Below are positions 40,966 to 53,360 of a stretch of 64,000 bases of DNA, one piece after another (position 1 is the stretch's first letter; every line of letters starts with the position of its first letter). A program made the translations under genes and the position numbers. This DNA is from Aphis gossypii. Taxonomy: Eukaryota > Arthropoda > Insecta > Hemiptera > Aphididae. The stretch covers positions 65,116,806 through 65,180,805 of the forward strand of contig NC_065531.1 in assembly GCF_020184175.1 (NCBI RefSeq), given 5' to 3'. The notes under the pieces were generated by a model that had not been told where the DNA came from, did no database searches, and saw only the letters and a program-made list of their open reading frames with translations.

Positions 40966-41124
40966 GTGGTCGGCATATGTGCCGTTCGCAGTGGTCCGAG
41001 CGTCGCCCGCACCATATGCCATCAACACAGCTCGCCGGGTATCGGATTACTCGAATATCCGAAAGACGAAATAGATGATGACGAATTGTACAATCCTCTT
41101 AAGCACGTGAAATACCCGAAATTG
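40966..41124 (+). CDS. Plus-strand coding exon (53 codons), unknown product
   Basis: A strong acceptor (pyrimidine tract at 40,931-40,955, then CGCAG ending at 40,965) opens 53 codons in phase 0. The protein reads VVGICAVRSGPSVARTIC, then a Ser/Pro turn, then GLLEYPKDEIDDDELYNPLK and HVKYPKL. The acidic run and Tyr-containing motifs suggest a cytoplasmic tail, and the Val/Ile-rich start could follow a membrane segment, but this is inference. The donor TTG|GTACTC is weak. If unused, translation stops three codons later (TAA at 41,134-41,136). Phase-0 partners exist at 41,800 and 56,357. The other two frames stop earlier and are less protein-like. Upstream exons were not found. Confidence 0.65.
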
Positions 41125-41799
41125 GTACTCACATAAAACTGTGTACTTATTATTTTAAATTATAATAATATTATACTATTTACTAACAAACTAACACTCA
41201 AAATGATTCCAAAATTTAACTGGAGGTCACATATTTTAATATGGTGGAGGGCTATTATCGTTGTTGCTTTCATCATATTATTATAATAACGTCTAAGATT
41301 TATCATACCTAGCTAATTGGTTTAAAATGTATAGGTACATTTGTATTTTATTGAACATTCTTTTGAAGTACATATATATTTATAATGATTAAAGTTTTTG
41401 TGGTGTATATAATATATTGATGAAAATGGAGGAAAATATTTAATTTTATGGTAAACTTCATAACTCAATAATGACATTTACGAATATTTTATGAAATATT
41501 GAAATACGTCAATAATATAAAATCTGTGTACAGATTTCCATAGAAAATAGGTGTTTGTCAATCATACTGATTGACATATACTTTTGTTAGCCATAATGTC
41601 AAATATAGGTCGCACTGTGTAAATAATAATATATTATTTTTAGAAAATAAATTAAACGTCATAAAATTTCAATTGTTGTATATTTTTGTTTAAATAAAAT
41701 ACAATATCTTTTTAATTAAAACAAAAATTCGTGGAGTTTTTTTGCCACTTTTGATTAAAAAAAAAAAATTATTAATTGTTACTTTTTTTTTCTTTACAG

Positions 41800-41979
41800 T
41801 TACAGTGTAAAAACAAAAATCGTCATTGCTTTTTATTTTTAACGAGTTTAGTTCGTACAGTATACGTGTTTTCAGCGATGCCAATCCTACAGCGATTATC
41901 GGCAACGACTCGCGTTTTGTATTGTGGACTGGAGCGAGAGGGGTTACCCACACAAATACACAAAAGTATAAAATGTTGA
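41800..41979 (+). CDS. Possible alternative terminal exon of the 40.97-kb gene
   Basis: A very strong acceptor (ACTTTTTTTTTCTTTACAG ending at 41,799) is followed in phase 0 by 59 codons and TGA, so it can join the exon ending at 41,124 without a frameshift. The phase-0 peptide is Leu/Arg/Cys-rich. A second frame, open through 42,038, gives a better composition (FSDANPTAIIGNDSRFVLW) but would need the internal GTTTTCAG acceptor at about 41,876. Which frame, if any, is used is unclear. It lies just outside the AT satellite. Confidence 0.3.
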   Translation, partial: LQCKNKNRHCFLFLTSLVRTVYVFSAMPILQRLSATTRVLYCGLEREGLPTQIHKSIKC

Positions 41980-42480
41980 GTATAAAGAAATATCTATACG
42001 CCGTACGGCCGGTGACCGTACGGTATATATTATATTAAATGAAAATAGTATAAAGCATATGAAAATTAATTAGTATAATAATATGCGGGCGCCCAAAACA
42101 TTGAAAAAATATGAATATAAATATAAATATAATATTATATTAAGTACAACGACCTGAAATGCCGTAACGTATAAAAATATATAATAATAATTTTATATTT
42201 TTTTATTTTTTTAAAATTTTTTTATGATTTTTTTATTTTCTAAAAGATATTTTCAAAATTTTTTGGTGATTTTATTTTTTTTTTTTGAAATATATTTTCA
42301 AAATAAAATAATTTTTCAAAATATAATTTCAAAATTTCTTTTAAAAAAAATATATTTCAAAATAAATAAATCACAAAAAAATTTTGAAAATATTTTTCAA
42401 AAAATGAAAAATCACCAAAAAATTTTGAAAATATCTTTTAGAAAATAAAAAAATCATAAAAAAATTTGTAAATATAATTT

Positions 42481-43405
42481 AGAAAATAAAAAAATCATAA
42501 AAAAATTTTGAAAATATATTTCAAAAAATAAAAAAAAAAAAATTATTTTGAAATTATATTTTGAAAAATTATTTTATTTTGAAAATATATTTAAAAAAAA
42601 TAAAAAAAAAAATATTTAAAAAAAAAAAAAATCATAAAAAAATTTTGAAAATATATTTTGAAAATTTATTTTATTTTGAAAATATATTTAAAAAAAAAAA
42701 AAATCATAAAAAAATTTTGAAAATATATTTCAAAAAAAATAAAATCACCAAAAAATTTTGAAAATATCTTTTAGAAAATAAAAAAATCATAAAAAAATTT
42801 TGAAAATATTTTTCAAAAAATGAAAAATCACCAAAAAATTTTGAAAATATTTTTAAAAAATAAAAAAATCATAAAAAAATTTGTAATATAATTTAGAAAA
42901 TAAAAAAATCATAAAAAAATTTTGAAAATATATTTCAAAAAATAAAAAAAAAAAAAATTATTTTGAAATTATATTTTGAAAAATTATTTTATTTTGAAAA
43001 TATATTTAAAAAAAATAAAAAAAAATATTTAAAAAAAAAAAAAATCATAAAAAAATTTTGAAATTATATTTTGAAAATTTATTTTATTTTGAAAATATAT
43101 TTAAAAAAAAAAAAAATCACCAAAAAATTTTGAAAATATATTTCAAAAAAAATAAAATCACCAAAAAATTTTGAAAATATCTTTTAGAAAATAAAAAAAT
43201 CATAAAAAAATTTTGAAAATATTTTTCAAAAAATGAAAAATCACCAAAAAATTTTGAAAATATCTTTTAAAAAATAAAAAAATCATAAAAAAATTTGTAA
43301 ATATAATTTAGAAAATAAAAAAATCATAAAAAAATTTGAAAATATATTTCAAAAAATAAAAAAAAAAAAAAAATTATTTTGAAATTATATTTTGAAAAAT
43401 TATTT
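42481..43405. repeat. Tandem higher-order unit of about 415 bp inside the AT block
   Basis: The word AGAAAATAAAAAAATCAT with the same following sequence starts at 42,481, 42,895 and 43,310, a spacing of 414 and 415 bp. These units form the A-rich arm that ends at the inversion point near 43,405. Confidence 0.8.
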
Positions 43406-45419
43406 AATGATTTTTTTTTTTTGAAATATATTTTCAAAATTTTTTTGTGATTTTTTTTTTTTTAAATATTTTTTTTTTATTTTTTTTAAAATATATTTTC
43501 AAAATAAAATAATTTTTCAAAATATAATTTCAAAATAATTTTTTTTTTTTTATTTTTTGAAATATATTTTCAAAATTTTTTTATGATTTTTTTATTTTCT
43601 AAATTATATTTACAAATTTTTTTATGATTTTTTTATTTTCTAAAAGATATTTTCAAAATTTTTTGGTGATTTTATTTTTTTTGAAATATATTTTCAAAAT
43701 TTTTTGGTGATTTTTTTTTTTTTTTAAATATATTTTCAAAATAAAATAAATTTTCAAAATATAATTTCAAAATTTTTTTATGATTTTTTTTTTTTTTTAA
43801 TATTTTTTTTTTATTTTTTTTAAATATATTTTCAAAATAAAATAAATTTTCAAAATATAATTTCAAAATAAATTTTTTTGATTTTTTTATTTTTTGAAAT
43901 ATATTTTCAAAATTTTTTCAAAATTTTTTTATGATTTTTTTATTTTCTAAAAGATATTTTCAAAATTTTTTGGTGATTTTTTTATTTTTTTAAATATATT
44001 TTCAAAATTTTTTTTTATTTTTTTTAAATATATTTTCAAAATAAAATTAATTTTCAAAATATAATTTCAAAATAAAATAATTTTTCAAAATATATTTTCA
44101 AAATAAAAAAAATTTTCAAAAAATAATTTCAAAATAAAATAAATTTTCAAAATAAATATTTATTTATATTTTCAAAATTAAATTATTTTCAAAATATATT
44201 TAATTTTTTTTTTCAAAATATTTTTTTTTATTTTTTTTATTTTTAAATATATTTTCAAAATTTTTTTATTTTTTGAAATATATTTACAAATTTTTTTGGT
44301 GATTTTATTTTTTTGAAATATATTTTCGAAATTTTTTGGTGATTTTTTTATTTTTAAATATATTTTTTTTATTTTTTTTTTATTTTTTTTAAATATATTT
44401 TCAAAATAAAATTAATTTTCAAAATATTATTTCAAAATAAAATAATTTTTCAAAATATATTTTCAAAATAAAAAAAATTTTCAAAAAATAATTTCAAAAT
44501 AAAATAAATTTTCAAAATAAATATTTATTTATATTTTCAAAATTAAATTATTTTCAAAATGTATTTAATTTTTTTTTTCAAAATTTTTTTTTTTATTTTT
44601 AAATATATTTTCAAAATTTTTTTATTTTTTGAAATATATTTACAAATTTTTTTGGTGATTTTATTTTTTTTGAAATATATTTTCAAAATTTTTTGGTGAT
44701 TTTATTTTTTTTGAAATATATTTTCAAAATTTTTTGGTGATTTTTTTTTTTTGAAATATATTAACAAATTTTTTTGGTGATTTTATTTTTTTTGAAATAT
44801 ATTTTCTAAATTTTTTGGTGATTTTATTTTTTTTGAAATATATTTTCAAAATTTTTTGGTGATTTATTTATTTTTGAAATATATTTTCAAAATAAAATAA
44901 TTTTTCAAAATATAATTTCAAAATAAATTTTTTTTTTTTATTTTTTGAAATATATTTACAAATTGTTTTGGTGATTTTATTTTTTCTAAAAGATATTTTC
45001 AAAATTTTTTTGTGATTTATTTATTTTGAAATATATTTTCAAAATTTTTTGGTGATTTTTTTTTTTTTGAAATATATTTTCAAAATTTTTTTGTGATTTT
45101 TTTATTTTTGAAATATATTTTCAAAATAAAATAATTTTTCAAAATATAATTTCAAAATAATTTTTTTTTTTTATTTTTTGAAATATATTTTCAAAATTAT
45201 TTTATGATTTTTTTATTTTCTAAAAGATATTTTCAAAATTTTTTGGTGATTTTATTTTTTTTGAAATATATTTTCAAAATTTTTTGGTGATTTTTTTTTT
45301 TTTTTAAATATTTTTCAAAATAAAATAAATTTTCAAAATATAATTTCAAAATTTTTTTATGATTTTTTTTTTTTTAAATATTTTTTTTTTTTATTTTTTT
45401 AAAATATATTTTCAAAATA

Positions 45420-48400
45420 AAATAAATTTTCAAAATATAATTTCAAAATAAAAGAAATTTTGAAAATATATTTTATATTTTTTTTAGTTTTTTAAATATA
45501 CTTTTTTATTTTAAGTATGAGTAAGTAAAATAATTTCATAATAAAATAAATTTTCAAAATATAATTTCAAAATAAATTTTTTTGATTTTTTTATTTTTTG
45601 AAATATATTTTCAAAATTTTTTCAAAATTTTTTTATGATTTTTTTATTTTCTAAAAGATATTTTCAAAATTTTTTGGTGATTTTTTTATTTTTTAATATA
45701 ATTTCAAAATTTTTTGGTGATTTATTTATTTTTGAATATATTTTTCAAAATAAAATAATTTTTCAAAATATAATTTCAAAATAAATTTTTTTTTTTTTAT
45801 TTTTAAATATATTTACAAATTTTTTTGGTGATTTTATTTTTTCTAAAAGATATTTTCAAAATTTTTTTGTGATTTATTTATTTTGAAATATATTTTTCAA
45901 AATTTTTTGGTGTTTTGTTTTTTTTGAAATATATTTTCAAAATTTTTTTGTGATTTTTTTATTTTTGAAATATATTTTCAAAATAAAATAATTTTTCAAA
46001 ATATAATTTCAAAATTTCTTTTAAAAAAAATATATTTCAAAATAAATAAATCACAAAAAAATTTTGAAAATATCTTTTAGAAAATAAAAAAATCATAAAA
46101 AAATTTGTAAATATAATTTAGAAAATAAAAAAATCATAAAAAAATTTTGAAAATATAATTTCAAAATAAAAGAATTTTGAAAATATATTTTCTTATTTTT
46201 TTTAGTTTTTTTAAATCTACTTTCAAATTTTTTTTGATTTTTTTTTTTTTTAAAACATAATTTCAAAATTTTTTTATGATTCTTTTATTTCTAAACATAT
46301 ATTTTTTTATTTTTTTAAATATACTTTCAAAATAAATAATTTTTCAAAATAAATATTTATTTCAATTTTCAAAATTAAATTATTTCCAAAATATTGGATT
46401 TTTTTTTTCAAAATATTTTTTTTATTTTTTTATATTTTTAAATACATTTTGTCAAAATAAATATTTTTTATTTTTTTAAATATAATTCATATAAAATAAT
46501 TTTCAAAAATAATTTTCAAAATAAATTTTTTTGATTTTTTTATTTTTTGAAATATATTTTCAAAATTTTTTTCAAAATTTTTTTATGATTTTTTTATTTT
46601 CTAAAAGATATTTTCAAAATTTTTTGGTGATTTTTTTTTTGGAAATATTTTTACAATTTTTTGGTGGTGATTTTATGTTTTTTGAAATATATTTTCTAAA
46701 TTTTTTTGGGGGATTTTATTTTTTTTGAAAGATATTTTCAAAATTTTTTGGGAGATTTTTATTTTTGAAATATATTTTCAAAATAAAATAATTTTTCAAA
46801 ATATAATTTCAAAATAAATTTTTTTTTATTTTTTGAAATATATTTACAAATTTTTTTGGTGATTTTATTTTTTTTGAAATATATTTTAAAAATTTTTTGG
46901 TGATTTTATTTTTTTTGAAATATATTTTCAAAATTTTTTGGTGATTTTATTTTTTTTGAAATATATTTTCAAAATTTTTTGGTGATTTTTTTTTTTCTAA
47001 AATATATTTACAAATTTTTTGGTGATTTTATTTTTTTTGAAATATTTTTTCAAAATTTTTTGGTGATTTTTCATTTTTGGGAAAATATTTTCAAAATTTT
47101 TTTGTGATTTTTTTATTTTCTAAAAGATGTTTTCAAAATTTTTTGTGATTTATTTATTTGCTAAAAGATATTGTTCAAAATTTTTTGGTGATTTTATTTT
47201 TTTTAAATATATTTTCAAAATTTTTTGGTGATGTTATTTTTTTTGAAATATATTTTCAAAATTTTTGGGGTGATTTTTTTATTTTTTTAAATATATTTTC
47301 AAAATTTTTTTTTATTTTTTTAAATATATTTTCAAAATAAAATTAATTTTCAAATATTATTTCAAATAAAAAAGGGGGGGGCAAAGATATATTCAAAATA
47401 AAAAAATTTGCAAAAAATAATTTCAAAATAAAATAATTTTTCAAAATATAATTTCAAAATTTCTTTTAAAAAAAATATATTTCAAAATAAATAAATCACA
47501 AAAAAATTTTGAAAATATCTTTTAGAAAATAAAAAAATCATAAAAAAATTTGTAAATATAATTTAGAAAATAAAAAAATCATAAAAAAATTTTGAAAATA
47601 TAATTTCAAAATAAAAGAAATTTTGAAAATATATTTTATATTTTTTTTAGTTTTTTAAATATACTTTCAAATTTTTTGATTTTTTTATTTTTTAAAACAT
47701 AATTTCAAAATTTTTTTATGATTCTTTTATTTTCTAACATATATTTTTTATTTTTTTAAATATACTTTCAAAATAAAATAAATTTTCAAAATAAATATTT
47801 ATTTCAATTTTCAAAATTAAATTATTTACAAAATATATTGAATTTTTTTTTTTCAAAATATTTTTTTTTATTTTTTTATATTTTTAAATAAATTTTCAAA
47901 ATAAATATTTTTTATTTTTTTAAATATAATTTCATAATAAAATAAATTTTCAAAATATAATTTCAAAATAAATTTTTTTGATTTTTTTATTTTTTGAAAT
48001 ATATTTTCAAAATTTTTTCAAAATTTTTTTATGATTTTTTTATTTTCTAAAAGATATTTTCAAAATTTTTTGGTGATTTTTTTTTTTTTGAAATATATTT
48101 ACAAATTTTTTTGGTGATTTTATTTTTTTTGAAATATATTTTCTAAATTTTTTGGTGATTTTATTTTTTTTGAAATATATTTTCAAAATTTTTTGGTGAT
48201 TTATTTATTTTTGAAATATATTTTCAAAATAAAATAATTTTTCAAAATTATATTTCAAAATAATTTTTTTTTTTTATTTTTTGAAATATATTACAAATTT
48301 TTTTGGTGATTTTATTTTTTTTGAAATATATTTTAAAAATTTTTTGGTGATTTTATTTTTTTTGAAATATATTTTCAAAATTTTTTGGTGATTTTATTTT

Positions 48401-49470
48401 TTTTGAAATATATTTTCAAAATTTTTTGGTGATTTTTCATTTTTTGAAAAATATTTTCAAAATTTTTTTGTGATTTTTTTATTTTCTAAAAGATGTTTTC
48501 AAAATTTTTTTGTGATTTATTTATTTTCTAAAAGATATTTTCAAAATTTTTTGGTGATTTTATTTTTTTTGAAATATATTTTCAAAGTTTTTTGGTGATG
48601 TTATTTTTTTTGAAATATATTTTCAAAATTTTTTGGTGATTTTTTTATTTTTTTAAATATATTTTCAAAATTTTTTTTTATTTTTTTTAAATATATTTTC
48701 AAAATAAAATAAATTTTCAAAATATAATTTCAAAATAAAAGAAATTTTGAAAATATATTTTATATTTTTTTTAGTTTTTTAAATATACTTTTTTATTTTA
48801 AGTATGAGTAAGTAAAATAATTTCATAATAAAATAAATTTTCAAAATATAATTTCAAAATAAATTTTTTTGATTTTTTTATTTTTTGAAATATATTTTCA
48901 AAATTTTTTCAAAATTTTTTTATGATTTTTTTATTTTCTAAAAGATATTTTCAAAATTTTTTGGTGATTTTTTTATTTTTTTAAATATAATTTCAAAATT
49001 TTTTGGTGATTTATTTATTTTTGAAATATATTTTCAAAATAAAATAATTTTTCAAAATATAATTTCAAAATAAATTTTTTTTTTTTATTTTTTGAAATAT
49101 ATTTACAAATTTTTTTGGTGATTTTATTTTTTCTAAAAGATATTTTCAAAATTTTTTGGTGATTTTATTTTTTTTGAAATATATTTTCAAAGTTTTTTGG
49201 TGATGTTATTTTTTTTGAAATATATTTTCAAAATTTTTTGGTGATTTTTTTATTTTTTTAAATATATTTTCAAAATTTTTTTTTATATTTTTTTTTAAAT
49301 ATATTTTCAAAATAAAATAATTTTCAAAATATAATTTCAAAATAAAAAAATTTTGAAAATATATTTTATATTTTTTTTAGTTTTTTAAATATACTTTTTT
49401 TTTTAAGTATGAGTAAGTAAAATAATTTCATAATAAAATAAATTTTCAAAATATAATTTCAAAATAAATT
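45420..49470. repeat. Higher-order duplicated segment marked by AAGTATGAGTAAG
   Basis: The only distinctive word in the block, AAGTATGAGTAAGTAAAATA, starts at 45,513, 48,800 and 49,405. The flanks of the first two copies agree for several hundred bases (about 45,420-45,860 against 48,700-49,140). The block therefore grew by duplication of large segments as well as of single modules. Confidence 0.75.
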
Positions 49471-52397
49471 TTTTTTTTTTATTTTTTGAAATATATTTAC
49501 AAATTTTTTTGGTGATTTTATTTTTTCTAAAAGATATTTTCAAAATTTTTTTGTGATTTATTTATTTTGAAATATATTTTCAAAATTTTTTGGTGATTTT
49601 TTTTTTTTTTGAAATATATTTTCAAAATTTTTTTGTGATTTATTTATTTTTGAAATATATTTTCAAAATAAAATAATTTTATTTTCTATTATATATTTTC
49701 AAATTTAATTTCAAAATAAAATAAATTTTGAAATATATTTTAGATTTTTTATTTTTTTAAATATACTTTCAAATAATAATTTTCAAAATAAATATTTATT
49801 TCAATTTTCAAAATTAAATTATTTACAAAATATATTTAATTTTTTTTTTTCAAAATATTTTTTTTTTATTTTTTTATATTTTTAAATAAATTTTCAAAAT
49901 AAATATTTTTTATTTTTTTAAATATAATTTCAAAATAAAATAAATTTTCAAAATATAATTTCAAAATAAATTTTTTTATTTTTTGAAATATATTTTCAAA
50001 ATTTTTTCAAAATTTTTTTGATTTTTTTTTTTTTTGAAATATATTTTCAAAATTTTTTTGTGATTTATTTATTTTTGAAATATATTTTCAAAATAAAATA
50101 ATTTTATTTTCTAACATATATTTTCAAAATTTAATTTCAAAAGAAATAATTTTCAAAATAATATTTATTTCAATTTTCAAAATTAAATTATTTACAAAAT
50201 ATATTTAATTTTTTTTTTTCAAAATATTTTTTTTTTATTTTTTTATATTTTTAAAAAATTTTCAAAATAATATTTTTTATTTTTTTAAATATACTTTCAA
50301 ATAAAATAATTTTCAAAATAAATATGGATTTCAATTTTCAAAATTAATTATTTACAAAATAGATTAATTTTTTTTTTCAAAATAGTTTTTTATTTTTTTT
50401 ATATTTTTAAATAAATTTTCAAAATAAATATTTTTTTAGTTTTTTTAAATATAATTTCAAAAAAATTAATTTTCAAAATATAAGGGCAAAATAAAATAAT
50501 TTTCAAAAGATAGTTTCAAAAAAATAAATTTTCAAATAAATTTTATTTCATTTTCAAAATTAAATTATTTACAAATATTTAATTTTTTTTTTTCAAATAT
50601 TTTTTTTTTATATTTTTTATTTTTTTAAATAACTTTTCAAAATAAAATAATTTTCAAAATAAAGATTTATTTCAATTTTCAAAATAAATTATTTTCAAAA
50701 TGTATTTAATTTTTTTTTTCAAAATTTTTTTTTATTTATTAAAATATTTTCAAAATTTTTTTATGAATGATTTTTTTATTTTCTAAAAGATATTTTCAAA
50801 ATTTTTTTGTGATTTATTTATTTTTGAAATATATTTTCAAAATAAAATAATTTTATTTTCTAACATATATTTTCAAAATTTAATTTCAAAATAAAATAAA
50901 TTTTGAAAATATATTTTATATTTTTTTTTTTTTTAAATATACTTTCAAAATAAAATAAATTTTCAAAATAAATATTTATTTCAATTTTCAAAATTAAATT
51001 ATTTACAAAATATATTTAATTTTTTTTTTTCAAAATATTTTTTTTATTTTTTTATATTTTTAAATAAATTTTCAAAATAAATATTTTTTATTTTTTTAAA
51101 TATAATTTCAAAATAAAATTAATTTTCAAAATATAATTTCAAAATAAAATAATTTTTCAAAATATATTTTCAAAATAAAATAAATTTTCAAAATAAATAT
51201 TTATTTCAATTTTCAAAATTAAATTATTTACAAAATATATTTAATTTTTTTTTTTCAAAATATTTTTTTTTTATATTTTTTATTTTTTTAAATATACTTT
51301 CAAAATAAAATAAATTTTCAAAATAAATATTTATTTCAATTTTCAAAAATAAATTATTTTCAAAATGTATTTAATTTTTTTTTTCAAAATTTTTTTTTTT
51401 ATTTTTAAATATATTTTCAAAATTTTTTTATGATTTTTTTATTTTCTAAAAGATATTTTCAAAATTTTTTTGTGATTTATTTATTTTTGAAATATATTTT
51501 CAAAATAAAATAATTTTTCAAAATATAATTTCAAAATAAATTTTTTTTTTTTTTTTTGAATATATTTTCAAAATTTTTTTATGATTTTTTTATTTTCTAA
51601 AATATATTTACAAATTTTTTTATGATTTTTTTATTTTCTAAAAGATATTTTCAAATTTTTTTGGTGATTTTATTTTTTTTGAAATATATTTTCAAAATTT
51701 TTTGGTGATTTTATTTTTTTTGAAATATATTTTCAAAATTTTTTGGTGATTTTTTTTTTTTTGAAATATATTTTCAAAATTTTTTTGTGATTTTTTTATT
51801 TTTGAAATATATTTTCAAAATAAAATAATTTTTCAAAATATAATTTCAAAATAAATTTTTTTTTTTATTTTTTGAAATATATTTTCAAAATTATTTTATG
51901 ATTTTTTTATTTTCTAAAAGATATTTTCAAAATTTTTTGGTGATTTTATTTTTTTGAAATATATTTTCAAAATTTTTTGGTGATTTTTTTTTTTTTTGAA
52001 ATATATTTTTTTTTTTTTTATTTTTTTTAAATATTTTCAAAATTAAATAAATTTTCATAATAAATTCAAAATAAAATAAATTTTCAAAAAAATTTTCATT
52101 TTTTTATATTTTCAAAATATATTTTATTTTTTTATATTTTCAAAATATTTTTATGATTTTTTATATTTTCAAAATATATTTTTTTATTTTCTTAAATATG
52201 TTTTTATATATATTTTTAAAATATAATTTAAAAATAAAATAATTTTCAAAATATATTTTTTATTTTTTTAGTATAATTATGTTTTTCATTATAGAGTGGT
52301 TTTCTTACTATTCTCTACAACAAATAAAGTTTTATTGACGAAATTGCCAAAATAAGCTGACTTTAAGTTTATAAAAAAATACAATAAAATTTTTGTT

Positions 52398-52499
52398 TTA
52401 TGTTAACGCGATTACTGCCGTTTGTTGTAAATATTTAATTTTTAATTTCGAAAACTTCTGTGACAACTGATAGCATTTATGACAGCACTGCAATGTCTG
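52398..52499 (-). CDS. Possible minus-strand exon beside the AT block
   Basis: On the minus strand a good acceptor (CCTTTTTCTACCAG, AG at 52,501-52,500) opens 33 codons before TAA. The peptide reads QTLQCCHKCYQLSQKF, then SKLKIKYLQQTAVIALT: Cys/His-rich, then Lys/Leu-rich and helix-prone. A GTAATC within it (after LQQTA) could be a donor. Coiled stretches of this kind occur in transposon-derived proteins, but no family is recognised and no partner exon in matching phase was found. Confidence 0.28.
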   Translation of the reverse strand, partial: QTLQCCHKCYQLSQKFSKLKIKYLQQTAVIALT

Positions 52500-52539
52500 C
52501 TGGTAGAAAAAGGACATATTATAATTTATGATAATATAG

Positions 52540-53360
52540 TATACATTATAGCAACACACATACACACATAGTGTGTACGCGTATATTGGTAATACGAATA
52601 ATAATAGTAATAATAATAAGTCATCGTCTGCAGCAGCTCGTCGACCGGAAAACGGTCTCGCGTGATTAACGAACTCGCGTGAACATTAAACATATTATTA
52701 TTATTACTATTATTCCTCGTGTATTACAGGGTGATTGTTTTCATTGAGAACCATACTGCGTGTCTCAGAAAACGAGGAATTTTCAATAATTATTGTAAAG
52801 TTGCTTTATTTCTTTCAAGTAATCTGTAGTGACAATCTTAATATAGAAATCCGTAGGTCAGCATTTTATATTTAAAATAAACAAATTTTAATGATTTAAA
52901 AAAAATCCATGTTTTTCCTCAGCTAATGTCCTGTGGTTCGTGATAAAATAATCGTCCTGTATAATATACACGTACATATAGTGTGCAGCAGGTGTTATTT
53001 GTGCGTTTGTGCAGCGTAAAGGATTATCGTGTAGCTTTTGTGGTTTGCGTATCTGAGCGACTTGGGCTCCGACGTCTGCTGCGTTGATTGATGATCGCAC
53101 ACGTCGTGTACGAGACGCGTTAGAATACAGTGTGACAGACCGAAAAAAGAATAAAGCGCTCACAACTAATAATAATTAGTATAATAGGCGTGGCGTGAAC
53201 CATATAGTAGTACAATCGTCTCGGTCTGGGATGGTGTGAGAATAATATTTATAATTAATTTTATTCTCGTTGTATAATAATTATTGTTGCGATAATCTCC
53301 CACCGAGACCGAGTTGGTTTACCATCATCGCAACAGTCCCTCTGTGTTGTTCAGTTTTTC
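52540..53360. other. GC-richer island, no certain gene
   Basis: CG-rich patches near 52,620-52,680 and 52,980-53,340. CTCGGTCTGGGATGG (53,218) and an opposite-strand CTCGGTCTCGGTGGGAG (about 53,297-53,313) form an imperfect inverted pair. A 91-codon minus frame (53,163-52,888) is not recognisable. Confidence 0.3.

Larger units (their letters stand above)
42181..52270. repeat. 10-kb AT satellite-like block of palindromic modules
   Basis: The block is almost entirely A and T, with C mostly confined to TTTTCAAAA and G mostly to GAAATAT and GGTGA. The basic module of about 41 bp is GAAATATATTTTCAAAA followed by TTTTTTGGTGATTTTATTTT (for example starts at 44,672 and 44,713). TTTTGAAAATATATTTTCAAAA-type cores are self-complementary. 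The A-rich strand appears at about 42,330-43,405, 46,015-46,170 and 47,455-47,620; elsewhere the T-rich strand. Copies vary mainly in homopolymer length. Apparent frames, all Lys/Asn/Phe/Ile, are not genes. Confidence 0.95.

Noticed and set aside
41690..41953. 87-codon minus-strand frame opposite the possible exon at 41,800
   Set aside because: It is probably a shadow of the plus-strand sequence; its Lys/Phe tail comes from poly-A/T runs, and there is no acceptor or donor on that strand.
42224..47340. Open frames of 60-74 codons inside the AT block
   Set aside because: They encode only Lys/Asn/Ile or Phe/Ile/Leu runs from the repeat module and shift frame with each homopolymer change.
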